From: Cyprinodon diabolis
Taxonomy: Eukaryota > Chordata > Actinopteri > Cyprinodontiformes > Cyprinodontidae
Assembly: GCA_030533445.1 (NCBI GenBank)
Contig: CM060068.1
Location: 48,328,453 to 48,392,452 of the forward strand
Direction of reading: 5' to 3'
Length of the DNA: 64,000 nt
The position numbers and the translations under genes were made by a program. A model generated the notes under the pieces. The model was not told where the DNA came from. It ran no database searches and saw only the letters and a program-made list of their open reading frames with translations. Shown in pieces: positions 49,728 to 62,027 of this stretch; position 1 is the first letter of the stretch; the number at the start of each line of letters is the position of its first letter.

Positions 49728-51440
49728 CAAAATCAGAAATAATTTTGGCGACAATATTCCGGGATCCCAGGATGAGGCCCCTCAGGCCCTCAGGGACCTA
49801 CGATGTGTGCCTCTATGGGAGGTGCGAGTGGATAAGATTCCTCAGTCATTAAACATAGCTTATGGTAAAAACCTGTGTTCAGAATTAATTTTTTTTTATG
49901 TTTATGATGAATTATAAAGAAGTTTAAAGGATATTTAAAGAGCAAGGATCTCAGAGATAAAGGAAGGTTTGAGTTTTGAAACGTGACAGAAGTCAGGTTG
50001 GGGATTTACCTTCCCATCTGACTGTCCTACAGAGCGGCTGAGAAATGAATGTTAACTAACGTCCAACTCTGCTGCTTAGATCCTGCCAGCTCCATCCAGA
50101 AACCCCTGGGTGCCATCTGTCCAAGGCTGGAAGAAAAAGGTGTGAGAATCTTCCCTGGTGTTTCTCACCTTGATAAAAAAAATCAGGTCTAAGCTCTCTG
50201 CTTATTCCCTCAAACTAAATTTTCCTTGACTTTCAGCGAACACCTCACCCCCTCCTAACTGAATCAACATGTCAGTCAGCTCTCTAATGCCTCTCGGCAC
50301 TGTGCCCTAAAATGTGAGAACATCTCCTCGACTTTTCTGGAGTGCCCTCAGCGTGGCAGCGGTGAGGGTTCAACTAGCTGCGAAATAACGTGGATGAATC
50401 AGTCAGGGACGAGGACTCTTCAGCCTCTGTCAGACTCTGCAGAACTTTCTCAAAGTTAATGTTCTTCGATGGCGGCGTTCATCTGTCCGCCACAAATACA
50501 TTCTGCACACGCTTCCTGAAAGCTGTTATGCACCAGCATGAATAGTGACTGTAGAATTGATTTATTAAAAAGCTTTTAGGCTCTGTCCACAATAATGTTG
50601 ATATTTTGCAAAACTGAGGTTTTCTGCTTTGTTTACTTTGTAAAGAGATGTTTCAAAAGCATGGCTCAAAGCAGCGTCCATAAAAAGATATTTCTAGTGT
50701 TTCTGTTTGAGGTCTAGCTTGTATTGAACTAACTGAAAACTTTTTCATCTCCATTAATGGTTTGCTTATTTTCACCAAAGAATGAGATTTATACTGCTAA
50801 CATTTATATGACAGGGAACTGATCAAAGAGGTGATTAAACATTCGCCAAATTTAAACAGCCACCAGGAAACTGAAGGGATTTCCTTTGAGGTAGAGGATG
50901 TTACTGCTGGATCTCTGGACACAAGAGGAGGTTCATGAGACGCAAACACCCTGAAAACCAAGCTGACCGAGCAGCCGACTTAGCAACCAAGAATGGTGCT
51001 TTGTCATCTTCCATCAGCTTGAAGTTCTCCTTTAATCTGTGCAGAAGTGTCTCTGTAGTTTCCATTCCTATCATCCGTCTCTCTGATTAGTTTTCCTGCA
51101 GCATCCAGGGATGTTGGTCACAGTCCAGCTGCTTGGAGACGCTCTGTTAGCCTTTAGCTTCAACATGCAGCTCTAGCATGTTCTATCTAATCTCCTCAGA
51201 CAACTCTTTCCTTCTCTGGTCCATGTTGAGTGTGAGACACACCACGTCACCAAACAGTGTCCACCTGTAGCCTTATATATAGGCCCACTGCCTGGTTGCT
51301 AGACTGCAGAGACCTGTGATGCTGATTGGTGGACACACCTTGATTTCACATCCTTCTGGTCACATTCTCAGATGAACCATTATTTTAGTACTGGTCTGTT
51401 TCATCAGGTTATTATTCTAAATAACTTTTTGGCGAAAAAT
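49728..51440. other. no gene recognised; possible old repeat at the right
   Basis: No coding region can be supported. The stretch from about 51,100 to 51,420 has the look of a decayed dispersed repeat, but I cannot name it. Confidence 0.35.
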
Positions 51441-51446
51441 AAAGGC

Positions 51447-51875
51447 TCAGAACAGAGGACCCAGTTTTAGAATTAGACAAGAAAAAATCTTGAGAGAAAA
51501 GCGTCAGTTTCTAATGCAGGAATCTCTGCAGGAGAAGAACACAGGTTAGTGACCACTTTAATCTGACGGAGGGTGATTATAAACGTGTGAGCCACTGACC
51601 TGGTCCTAAACTTCAGTCCGTGCCCAGAGGATGAGGTAGGTTCCACCCGGTCGGCTGCCAACATGAAGCAACGGTTGTTGCCCAGAGGGTCCTGGACTCA
51701 GAAGCCCCGGAGGTCAGAACCGAGCAGACGAAGGAAGGATAATCTAGAGGGTGAAGCCAAAGCCGGTGACGAGGATGTGCTCAGGATTCAGAAGCAGGAG
51801 TCCAAGGACAGGTCAGACAAACAGATCAGAATGGGAACAGGGAGGCTCAGAGGTCCAAAGGCAGAATGGGTCAGG
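51447..51875 (-). mobile_element. dispersed repeat, copy B, distal part
   Basis: Collinear with 2,827-3,081 (copy A): shared words are TCAGAACAGAGG, GAGGTAGG...GGCTGCCAACA, GCAGGAGTCC and AAACAGATCAGAA...GGCTCAGAGG. The similarity ends where the L2 tail (repeated AATTC words) begins, and resumes on the far side of the L2 at 55,453. Confidence 0.45.
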
Positions 51876-52604
51876 ATCAATTCAATTCAATTCAATTCAG
51901 TTTATTTATATAGCGCCAAATTCACAACACATGTCATCTCAAGGCACTTTACAGTTCAACCAGATCATACAGTCAAATTGATACAAAGTTTTCTAAGGAA
52001 AACCAGTTGATTGCATTGACTCATTGACTCAAATACAATCCCTCACACTAAGCATGCTTGCAGCAACAGTGGAGAGGAAAAACTCCCTTTTAACAGGAAG
52101 AAACCTCCAGCAGAACCAGGCTCAGTGTGAGCGGCCATCTGCTGAGGCCCACTGGGGTTCAAGGAGACAGAAGCAGAGATACAAAAAGCAGCTGTAAAAG
52201 GCGGCCCCGTCCAGGAAACACACAGCCAGGCAGACGAGCTCCAAGGCAGCTCCCATGCCAGAGGATGAAGAGAGCACATCCACCCAGCCACGGCCAGAGA
52301 AACAGGACCACACTTGAAAACAGGCCAATCTCCAACATCTACAAACAAGGGTGTTGATGGAAGCAGCACAGCTGATGTTTCTTTCCTGGATGACGTCACA
52401 GCCAAACAGGAACAGACGAGGCAAAGCTACTCTGAGGAAAAGCAGAGAGAGCAGAACGTTAGAGATTGAACTAACAGATTCTGCAGAATAGGAGAACAGA
52501 GAGAGAATGAAGCAGAAAGATGAAATGGGGGTCCCTATGTCCTCCAGCAGTCTAAGCCTATAGCAGCAGAACTATAGAGATAGCTCAGGATAACCTGAGC
52601 CACT
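51876..52604 (-). mobile_element. L2 3-prime UTR and tail
   Basis: This non-coding part of about 730 bp is what the other L2 pieces in the window mainly consist of. It ends with five tandem GAATT-type units, the short-repeat tail that L2 elements have in place of poly(A). Confidence 0.88.
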
Positions 52605-53351
52605 CTAACTAGAAGCTTTATCAAAAAGGAAAGTTTTAAGCCTAGTCTTAAAAGTAGACAGGGTGTCTGCCTCACGGACTAAAACTGGTAGTTGGTTCCA
52701 CAGGAGAGGAGCCTGATAACTAAAAGATCTGCCTCCCATTCTACTTTTAGAAATTCTAGGAACCACTAGTAAACCTGCAGATTGAGAGTGACGTGCTCTG
52801 TTAGGAACATAAGGAACAATCAGATCTCTGATATCAGATGGAGCTTGGCCATTTAAGGCTTTATATGTGAGAAGGAGGATTTTAAATTCTATTCTGGATT
52901 TAACAGGAAGCCAATGAAGAGAAGCCAGGATAGGAGAGATATGATCTCTCTTTTTAATTTTCATCAGAACTCTGGCTGCAGCATTTTGGATCAGCTGAAG
53001 GCTTTTAACTACAGTTTGTGGACTTCCTGATAGTAAAGAATTACAATAGTCCAGCCTTGAAGTAACAAATGCATGGACTAGTTTCTCAGCATCACCTCTG
53101 GACAGGAGATTGCTCATTTCTGCAATGTTCCTCAGATGAAAGAAGGAAATTCTAGAAACCTCTTTGATCTGGGATTTAAATGACAGGTCCTGATCAAAAA
53201 TAACACCAAGATTTTTTACTTTATTATCTGAAATCAGTTTAATCCCATCCAAATGAAGTGACTGGCTAATCAGCTTCTTTTTCAGAGACTCTGGTCCAAA
53301 GACTATAACTTCTGTTTTGTCTGCATTCAGAAGCAGAAAGTTAAGAGTCAT
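52605..53351 (-). pseudogene. L2 ORF2 C-terminal part (frame 3)
   Basis: The frame reads WMTLNFLLLNADKTEVIVF (the segment after YADD that ends the palm/thumb in L2 and CR1 elements), then LDYCNSLL, LQLIQNAAARVL and the HWLPV segment, and ends STFKTRLKTFLFDKASS before the stop at 52,605. These are normal for the C-terminal third of L2 ORF2. The matching residues just upstream lie in this frame too ([19 protein letters not shown]), which locates the frame loss near 53,415. The UTR begins immediately after the stop. Confidence 0.9.
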
Positions 53352-53359
53352 CCAGGTTT

Positions 53360-55138
53360 TTATGTCTTCAAGACATGCCTGTAATCTATGTAATAGGTTA
53401 GCTTCATCTGGATTATAGACAGATATAGCTGGGTATCATCAGCATAACAGTGGAAATGAATCCCATGCTGTCTAATAACTCTACCAATTGGGAGCATGTA
53501 TAAAGTAAAGAGAATTGGTCCTAGCACTGATCCCTGTGGTACTCCACAGGTAACCTTTGAGCGTGTTGAAGATCTATCATTAACATAAACAAACTGAATT
53601 CGATCAGATAGATAACATTTAAACCAGTCTAGTGCTGTTCCTTTAATTCCAACAAAATATTCAAGTCTTTCTAAAAGAATATTATGGTCAACTGGATCAA
53701 ATGCAGCACTAAGATCCAACAGGACGAGCACAGATACAAGTCCATTATCTGAGGCCATGAGAATATCATTAGTGACTTTCACCAGAGCTGTTTCAGTGCT
53801 ATGATGAGCTCTAAAGCCAGACTGAAACTCTTCAAAAAGTTCATTATGGTGTAAGTGGTCGCATACTTGTTTGGCAACTACTTTCTCAAGAATTTTGGAT
53901 AAGAAAGGAAGATTGGATATAGGTCTATAATTAACCAAGTCATCTGGGTCAAGAGACGGTTTCTTAAGCAGAGGTTTAATTACAGCAACCTTAAAAGCTT
54001 TAGGTACATATCCCTGTAACAGAGATAGATTAGTCACATCTAAAATGGAGGAGGAGATCAAAGGGAATACCTCCTTAAATAACCTGGTTGGAACTGGATC
54101 TAACATACAAGTTGAAGGCTTAGATGAAGACAATAATTTTGCTAATTCAGAAAGTTCAACTGGATCAAAGCAGTCTAAACCTGGTTCAGATTCCATGACT
54201 ACCTCAGGTACAATCGCGGATAGAGGAGTGCTTATGATCTTATTTTTAATAAGATCAATCTTATTTATAAAGAATCCCATAAAATCATTGCTGCTAAGAG
54301 CAGGTGGAATGGACGGTTCAACAGAGCTATGGCTCTGGGTGAGTTTGGCAACTGTATTAAAAAGAAATCTAGGATTATTCTTATTCTCCTCTATTAATGA
54401 GGAGAAGTATGCTGCTCTTGCTTTACAAAGGGTGCTCTTATACAGCAGTAAACCATTTTTCCAGACTAGGAAGGACTCCTGCAGGCCTGTGGAGCGATAT
54501 TTTCTCTTCAGTTTCCTAGCATTTTGCTTCAAAGTACGCAGCTCTGCATTAAACCAAGGAGCAAGCTTTCTATTTTCAACGGTTTTCATTTTCAAGGGAG
54601 CTGCGTTGTCTAAGGCAGTACGCAGAGAACTAGCAACCCCATCAGCAAAATCATCAACCTGTGAAGGGGAATAAGCTATGCTTTTGCACTCTGCAGCACT
54701 GCTCAGCAACACAGAGGAGAGAGAAAGTGAAGCAGATTCTTTAAAATTTATAACTGCACTATCTGATAAAGATCTACTAAAATTGAACCTTCTTTTGGGG
54801 GAGGAGAACTCTGTTAAAGTAATCCTGAAGGTTATTAGAAAGTGGTCAGAGAGGACAGGGTTGTGAGGAAATACTGTTATTTCTTCACATTCTATGCCGT
54901 ATGTCAGCACAAGATCCAAAGTATGAAGATGAGAATGTGTGGGACTATTCACATTTTGAACAAAGCCAATAGTGTCTAAGATAGCATTAAAGGCTGCTCT
55001 TAAGCTATCGCCTTCAATGTCAGCATGGATGTTAAAATCTCCCACTATGATGACCCTGTCAGTATTTAATACCAAATCAGAAAGGAACTCTGAAAACTCA
55101 TCTAAACATTCAGAGTAAGGACCTGGTGGACGATACAA
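53360..55138 (-). pseudogene. L2 ORF2, endonuclease end and reverse transcriptase (frame 2)
   Basis: This 592-residue frame holds the rest of the endonuclease and most of the reverse transcriptase. Visible motifs are GDFN (33-36) and SDH (97-99) of the endonuclease, then [17 protein letters not shown] (404-420), [11 protein letters not shown] (475-485), [10 protein letters not shown] (532-541) and YADDTQLY (565-572), the catalytic box. These place it in the L2 part of the CR1/Rex1/L2 group. The enzyme would nick genomic DNA and copy its own RNA there (target-primed reverse transcription). The catalytic aspartates survive, but the frame departs from the LINE reading just after YADD, near 53,415, and the 5-prime part is in another frame, so no complete protein can be made from this copy. 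Confidence 0.92.
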
Positions 55139-55140
55139 AG

Positions 55141-55452
55141 TTACAAAAAGAAGAGGTTTTCTTGCCTTGAAATTTGGATGAGGAAATTAAGGGTTAAATG
55201 TTCAAAAGAGTTGTAGGTATTAACTGTTTTGGGAGTAATCAGTAAGTCAGACTGGAAGATTGTTGCTACTCCTCCTCCTCGCCCAGAACTTCTGGGTATG
55301 TGAAAATTTAAATAGCTTGAAGGAGTTGCCTCGTTTATGCTCACATAATCCTCTGTCTGATAATCTTCTGAGATCAGGCAACACAGGTATGCTGGAAGAC
55401 TCTCACCAAGGGCTCGCATAATATGACACTGATGACTGGAAGACGACATGTC
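55141..55452 (-). pseudogene. L2 ORF2, endonuclease N-terminal part (frame 1)
   Basis: The frame encodes RALGESLPAYLC, then TEDYVSINEATPSSYLNF and PRSSGRGGGVA, the early part of an apurinic-type endonuclease of L2/CR1 clade LINEs. The usual catalytic ETW segment is damaged (reads SEDYQTEDY). The frame fails near 55,180 and continues in another frame from 55,170. Residues upstream of about 55,452 in the same frame are host DNA from the older repeat, so an apparent ATG at 55,497 is not the LINE start. Confidence 0.8.
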
Positions 55453-55541
55453 AAATAGAGGCGGGAGCAGGTGGTTCAGATGAGATAGGCAGGTCAATGA
55501 AATGAATAATCAGGCCAGTCATCAAGGCCCAGATAATGACC
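55453..55541 (-). mobile_element. dispersed repeat, copy B, proximal end
   Basis: This aligns with 3,187-3,292 of copy A: GGAGCAGGTGG, ATGAATAA, CAGTCATCA and a final GATAATGAC. It completes copy B, which the L2 interrupts; about 100 bp present in copy A are missing at the junction. Confidence 0.5.
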
Positions 55542-56912
55542 CATTCTATTCATATTAATAGAATTTTTCTATTATTACTTTTGTCAGATTTGAGGTTTTT
55601 CTTAACTATTGTAGGTTAATCTTTCATTAGCAGCATTACCAGCAGTTTAGTCCATGTGTGTATTTCCAACAAAACAAAACATGAATCAAACTAAAAACTT
55701 TTTTTTTGTAAATTCAAGTGTTAATAAAAGCACTTTAGTGCGCTAAGAAACCTAAGAATATCAATTCAGGATATGGATAAATAATTTTCAGGGTTTTTTT
55801 TATAAATGCAGTCAAAATATTTTTTCCGATGCAAACTTCTCAAAATGGATCCATTTTATTTCCATGTTTCATTTCTGTCTTCTGTTATCATGAACATTCA
55901 TGGAGAAGAGGTTTAAACATGATTTTAAAAAAGATAACCTTCTTAGTGCTTCAGGTTTTCATGATCACTTCATTAATTCTCCCTTTCAGTGCTCAGAGGT
56001 TCTTCTTGTTTCCTGACTCCTGAAGGACGTTTTATTTGAAGCTTTTACACACAGTATGACAAAGGAAACGCATATAGAAAAGAACCACACCAACTAAACG
56101 GACATGCAGGATTAAAAGTTCTCAAGTTAATGTTTAGTTTTGCAAATGGCTTGAAATCTGACTTAATAAGAATGATATTTAGATCAAATGAAGAGGTCAA
56201 TAATTACTCTCTGCAATCCCCAGTTTACTCAACGGTTGTAGAAAAGGTTGCAGGAGAACAAATATTTCAGTTTGACTCCAAAGCTGTTAAACATCCATCA
56301 TACGGTTTGGATGAAAGTAAAAGTGTAATTGTTTTGTTTCTGTATAAGTTTTACCTTTGGTTTTATTTCCATTTTCTGTTATTCTAGTTATTTTTTATTG
56401 TATTTAGGGGTTGACGTTAAGGATTTTTACCACTTGCCTTTCGTGCAACTGACTTTCACATTTCATTTGCCCAGAAACTATTTTTCCTTGCCCAGTATAA
56501 TGTTTGATAAATATAGTTCCTAATATTCATTTTTGTATATATATCAATGAAACATGTTTGTTTTTTGTAATTCAGTATTTTTTAAGTTTCCAGGTTCCTG
56601 GTGTGTATCTGCATGCCTCAGATAATGAACTCCAGCCTACATTACCGTGTTAACATGCTTTTCAATCCTTCCTCACATTCTTTTCAAACTAAACTTTGCT
56701 TTAAACTGTCGTGTGCTTGGAAAAATATAAATTATAATGTTAAAAATCTAAAAAAAAACTTGATAGGTTAAAAACTTAAGAAAAATTACAAGACAGAAGT
56801 CAATGTCACAAATGAATAACTTTTATTTTAGAGTCACGGTATGTTTATACAAGATAATACTATTAATATAATGTGACTTTTCTAGAGAATCATTATACAT
56901 AGTTATTTTATT
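55542..56912. other. AT-rich DNA; nothing recognised
   Basis: Very AT-rich sequence with homopolymer T runs and no coding region or repeat I can name. Confidence 0.45.
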
Positions 56913-57594
56913 CAGGGTTTCCACAGTCTGACATCATTTCAGAATTCCCTGACTTTAACTGACTCAGGATTATTTTTCCCTGACAAAATAAATGCAGCAA
57001 CAAGACAATAATAATAACATAACAGGTCACCAATCTAACATGTTTAGCTCTATAACATTTAAATCCACCTCTCCAATGTCTAAGAGGAAAAAAATAATGA
57101 ACATTTTATAATGTATGACCTGCACACTGTACAGAGGACTGCCATATGATAGAAATATTTTCACTGTGTGCATGGCATACAATTATGCCAGTTTTCCTAA
57201 TCCCTGACCGATCATTTTTAATCTAGGGTTATTTGGGTGGAGGGTAAAATAGCCTTGTTGTTGTTTTTTAGCCTGCCAAGTCGAAAAAAATTTGTCTGAT
57301 TCGCGCCGGACAAAAATCCCCGGACAAAAATCTCACGGAAAATTACGCGTTTTTTTGAAATGATGCGGCTTTTTGAAAACACGCGAGAATGTGTACAAAA
57401 CAACAAAAATGGCGCCGCCAACGCTTGTGGATCGTTTTCAGCGAATGTCGGTGATTTTAAAGTAATTTCGAGTGATAAATATATTTTTTTGCGATCATTA
57501 CACTTGCCCGTACAAATGCAATGAAATTTGTACTCTCCCGACAATAAAAACTACTTGCCCCGGGCGATCGGGCGATGGTTAACATGGCGCCCTG
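56913..57594. mobile_element. possible decayed hAT-like element with CpG-containing right part
   Basis: The left limit reads CAGGGTTTCC and the right limit reads CAGGG on the opposite strand (57,590-57,594). CAGGG is a common hAT terminus, but the 8-bp flanks (ATTTTATT and GTGTTTGA) do not match, so these may be ends of two different elements or chance. The 300 bp at the right, with GGGCGATCGGGCGATGG and several CG dinucleotides, stand out from the AT-rich surroundings. The 108-residue minus-strand frame at 57,218-57,544 has no recognised domain and is not called. Confidence 0.3.
57407..57418 (+). promoter_or_regulatory. YY1-like site
   Basis: AAAATGGCGCCG fits the YY1 consensus (AANATGGCGNC). 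A second ATGGCGCC word lies at 57,584. Binding is not shown; the words may be part of a transposon end. Confidence 0.3.
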
Positions 57595-57820
57595 GTGTTT
57601 GAGTTCTTTGGTATTTCTTGTTCGCCTTACGTTGCCTTCTCTTCAAGGCTGTAACTTTGTTATGAAAGTTGGTTCGAACACTTGGTTGGGGGCGCTCTAA
57701 AGGTGGGGGCTGATGGACCTAAAGTTACTTGACCCAAACGCTTTCATTAAGATTTTTTTTTTTCCAAAAATGAGCTCAAACATATATTTATTAAATGCTT
57801 TCCTATTGTTGAGAACACAC
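57595..57820. other. unassigned DNA between two repeat elements
   Basis: No gene or repeat recognised. Confidence 0.3.
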
Positions 57821-58309
57821 GTACGGAAGACCATTAGGGCCACTGGAAAAAAAAAAGTTAACTGATTTTTTAATTTTATTTCAGTTTAACATGAGAAAAA
57901 AAGTCAAAATTCTGACTTTTTTTTCTCAGAATTCTGACTTTAATCTCAGAATTTTGGATCTTAATATGGATGGGCACCATGAATGAAGAGATGTGGGAGC
58001 AATCAGCATCACTGACAAAGATATGAGTTGTTTGAGGTGGCCAGTGAATTAGGCAACTTTTGACGTGCCTGAGGGGTCCCCTCATTAATGGAGGAGCAGA
58101 AGGTGATTAAAACAAAAGAGCTAGTCTCTAAAACAGACATGGCTATGGCTTGATGCTAACATGTTTGTTAGCTGTCAGAATTCTGAGAAAAAAAGTCAGA
58201 ATTCTGAGATTAAAGTCAGAATTATGACTTTTTTCCCATATTAAACTGAAATAAAATTTAAAAATCAGTTAACTTTTTTTTTTTCAGTGGCCCTAATCCT
58301 CTTCCGTAC
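57821..58309. mobile_element. foldback/MITE-like element with about 135-bp inverted arms
   Basis: Outer ends are GTACGGAAGA (57,821) and its inverse CTTCCGTAC (58,301-58,309). The arms, about 57,821-57,956 and 58,173-58,309, pair through ATTAGGGCCACTG, an A-run, GTTAACTGATTT, TTATTTCAGTTTAA and repeated AATTCTGACTTT words. A central 216 bp is not repeated. TA (or GTAC) at both borders could be the target duplication. No transposase coding is visible in the centre, so it is non-autonomous; superfamily uncertain. The 69-residue minus-strand frame at 57,876-58,085 mostly reads arm sequence. Confidence 0.75.
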
Positions 58310-58862
58310 ACATGAGTACCCCTGGGGGGGTAGACAGCCCTGCTCTTTGCTCCTGTTCATGCATATCTATCAAAATTCAGCGCTATGTTTCCTGCCGAGG
58401 TCTGGGCGCCATAGATTAAAGTAACTGTATCAATAAATTTCTCCAAATTGTCTTCTCTCTTTGTGTGATTTTTTTCAGATTGAAAAACATTTATGAACCT
58501 ATTTATTAATATAATGATGCCAGAAACAAAATTTCAAGATATGTAGAAGCTCTGTAGTGTGATCTCAATTTTATTTACCCAAGCCGTCTCCTAACTTACT
58601 ACTGAAGTAGCTGCCGTCGCTTAAATTCACTGAGATGTCTCAAAGCGACAGATCCAATGATGTGACACAGAGAGGCGGGACACGGGAGAGAGGAAAAAAA
58701 CACAGACTGAAAACGCTCTGAACACAGATAGCTGCACCCGAACTCTGTTACCTTCAGCTAAAGTGAATGAGCAGAAAGGGGGAAAAATTATGTGGGGATA
58801 TGTCCACCCTAGTCCTTCAGAAAGTTACGCCTGTTACGCCTCCACACCTGCTCCCAATCTGA
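58310..58862. other. nothing recognised
   Basis: No gene or dispersed repeat is apparent between the inverted-repeat element and the GATA tract. Confidence 0.35.
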
Positions 58863-59688
<826 letters not shown>

Positions 59689-61292
59689 GTACATCTATCT
59701 TCAGAGATGTCCAGAGACGCTGCTGACCATGTGACCGAGGTTTCAGCTTGTCTCATCTCTGGGTGGTGGATGAGGAGCAGAGTGATGAGCGGTGCTGAGA
59801 AGGAGGTTTCAGAGGAAGTGAGCAGAGAAGCTAAAAAGTTTCCAGCTCTTCCGGGACAAAAGCAAGAGTCCCTTTGCAGTGAAAAAACTGAGGGGAATTC
59901 CCTGTTCAAGGTGCAGGGAAATCACACAAACACAAACATTAGCATACATGCATGTGCACACGCAAGAAATATCTGAGTCGCCTCGCTATTAGTATTTTCC
60001 CCTTGATGCAGGCAGAGCACAGCAATAAGAGTAAAGCGATGACGGCTGCATCAGGCTGCTCAGAGGGCAGCCGCTCGCCTCCATGTGCTTCTGTGTTTTC
60101 TCTGGCTGCTAGAAGACGGTTTGTGGTGAGTATTTCCTGTCAGTGACAACTTAATGGGACCACCTTTCTCCCAGAAGAGGAGGGGAGAGCCCCCCAGATC
60201 CCCCATGTGTGTCTCCTGATACCAACTGTTTTAGCAGCTCATTTTCCCCATCAAATGAATTTCCTGCTGCCGTGCAGAGCTGATATAATCTTTTTGTCTT
60301 TTTCTCTTCTCTTGTCACTTTAACACAGTTATTAAAATTTAATCTAAAGATGTTTCTTGGTCTCTTCTCTTTCTACGACACGCTGGTTCCTTAAACTGGT
60401 CTGCTTACGCAACAGTGTGTTAAACAGAAAAGGTACTTTTACTGAGATTAAAGAGAAAATGAGAGGAAATATGTGCAGAAAGTCACTCTGAGGTGGAACG
60501 TCATCCTAAACTGCCCCAATAAAGAGCTCCGCTTTCAACGTCTGATTTCCTTTGAAATTTATTGTTTCATGGCTTTTGCCTGCAATATAAAAAAAAGGGA
60601 AATCTTAGAATAATTCTGCTGGTTTATTTTTGTTTTCTCAATGTAAGAAAAACCTAAACATCTGTGAAAAATTCAACAAAAAGAAATAAAGCTATGAAGA
60701 TTTTGATGAGATAAATGGTTGAAACATAGAAGGCATTTAAATTATGATAAATACAAAAATATTTTAAAAAAAGATCATCAATTTATCAAGTTTCATTAGA
60801 AAAACAAACATTGTTTAAAAATAAAGATTATTATGTTTCATTAAATTTACAATAAACTCTATAAAAAGTCTATATTACCCGAAGATTACAACAGTCATAT
60901 AGAAAGGGTGATCTAACATTTTTTCCACGACTATCTAATGATTATATTGACAAACACAACAGTGAAAAACACTTAAACACTTTAAATCTGTTAAATTAAG
61001 GATTTTTCCCAGAATGATAAATTAAAGTGCAGCAACTTAAACAAGAAAACTCCAAATATGAAGGAAACTAACTAAATTATCAGCTATTGTACCTTAACTT
61101 AAAAAGCAATTTTTTTCTATCTTATATGAAAATATTTGTGAAAAGTTAGTGCATAAAAATGATATTACTGAGGATTTTCAGATGTTTTACTATTTTGTTT
61201 CGTTTTTAAAAAGGTCCACATACCTAAAGCTATCATATTGTCTTAAAGAAGGTTCTCCTTGGCTCTACCTTTCTTACAGCTCATCCAAAATA
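59689..61292. other. no gene or repeat recognised
   Basis: GC-moderate up to about 60,250, then strongly AT-rich. The open frame at 59,707-59,976 has no recognised domain; its start next to the microsatellite and its biased composition argue against a gene. Confidence 0.4.
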
Positions 61293-62027
61293 CTCAGGTT
61301 ATCCTGATCTATCTCTATAGTTCTGCTGCTATAGGCTCAGACTGCTGGAGGACATAGGGACCCCTTTTTCATCATTCTGCTTCATTCTATCTCTATTCTC
61401 CCACTCTGCAGAATCTGTTAGTTCAATCTCTAACGTTCTGCTCTCTCTGCTTTTTCTCATAGTAGCTTCATCTGGTCTGTTCCTGTTTGGCTGTGACTCC
61501 ATCCTGGAGAGAAATATCAGCTGTGCTGCTGCCATCAACACCTTTGTTTCTAGATGTTGGAGCTTGGCCTGTTTTCCAGTGTAGTCCTGTTTCTCTGACT
61601 GTGACTAACTGGATGTGCTCTCTTCATCCTCTGACATGGGAGCTGGCTCGGAGCTCGTCTGCCTGGTTGTGTGTTTCCTGGACGGGGCCGCCTGTGGAGC
61701 TGGTTGACAGTTGCCTTTTGTATCTATGCTTCTTTTTCTATGTCTGCTTCTGTCTCCTTGAACCCCAGTGGGCCTCAGCAGATGGCCGCTCACACTGAGC
61801 CTGGTTCTGCTGGAGGTTTCTTCCTGTTCAAAGGGAGTTTTTCCTCTCCACTGTCGCTACAAGCATGCTTAGTGTGAGGGATTGCTGAAGAGTCAATGAG
61901 TCGATGCAATCAGCTGGTTTTCCTTAGATAGAAACTTTGAACCAATCTGACTGAATTGTTTCTAGAAAGCCTCTTTAGATGACGGATTGTAAATTGGTGC
62001 TATAGAAATAAACTGAATTTAATTCTA
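61293..62027 (+). mobile_element. L2 LINE 3-prime UTR copy
   Basis: A plus-strand copy beginning inside the UTR (CTCAGGTTATCCTGATC) just after the ORF2 stop region and running to the 3-prime end (AATAAACTGAATT, 62,005-62,027). It is a close inverted counterpart of 8,777-9,500, including the segment diagnostic of that subfamily. A 68-residue frame at 61,671-61,877 recurs in the other copies for that reason. Confidence 0.9.

Larger units (their letters stand above)
51876..55452 (-). mobile_element. L2 LINE, 3.6 kb, 5-prime-truncated, inserted in copy B
   Basis: On the minus strand the element runs from within the endonuclease domain (about 55,452) through reverse transcriptase and the ORF2 end (52,605) to a UTR of about 700 bp and a tail of repeated GAATT units at 51,876-51,900. 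The terminal block (TTTATTTATATAGCGCC on the plus strand) is the usual fish L2 3-prime end. The 5-prime UTR, any ORF1 and the start of the endonuclease are missing. Its UTR lacks part of a segment present in the other four L2 pieces of this window, so it is a different subfamily. Confidence 0.93.

Noticed and set aside
54045..54674. 209-residue plus-strand frame
   Set aside because: It is antisense to the L2 reverse transcriptase, which explains the open frame.
57218..57544. 108-residue minus-strand frame as a gene
   Set aside because: No domain, and it spans a probable transposon end; open frames of this size occur by chance in AT-rich DNA.
59707..59976. 89-residue frame beginning next to the GATA tract as an exon
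   Set aside because: No acceptor-donor pair that fits a known gene and no domain; biased composition only.
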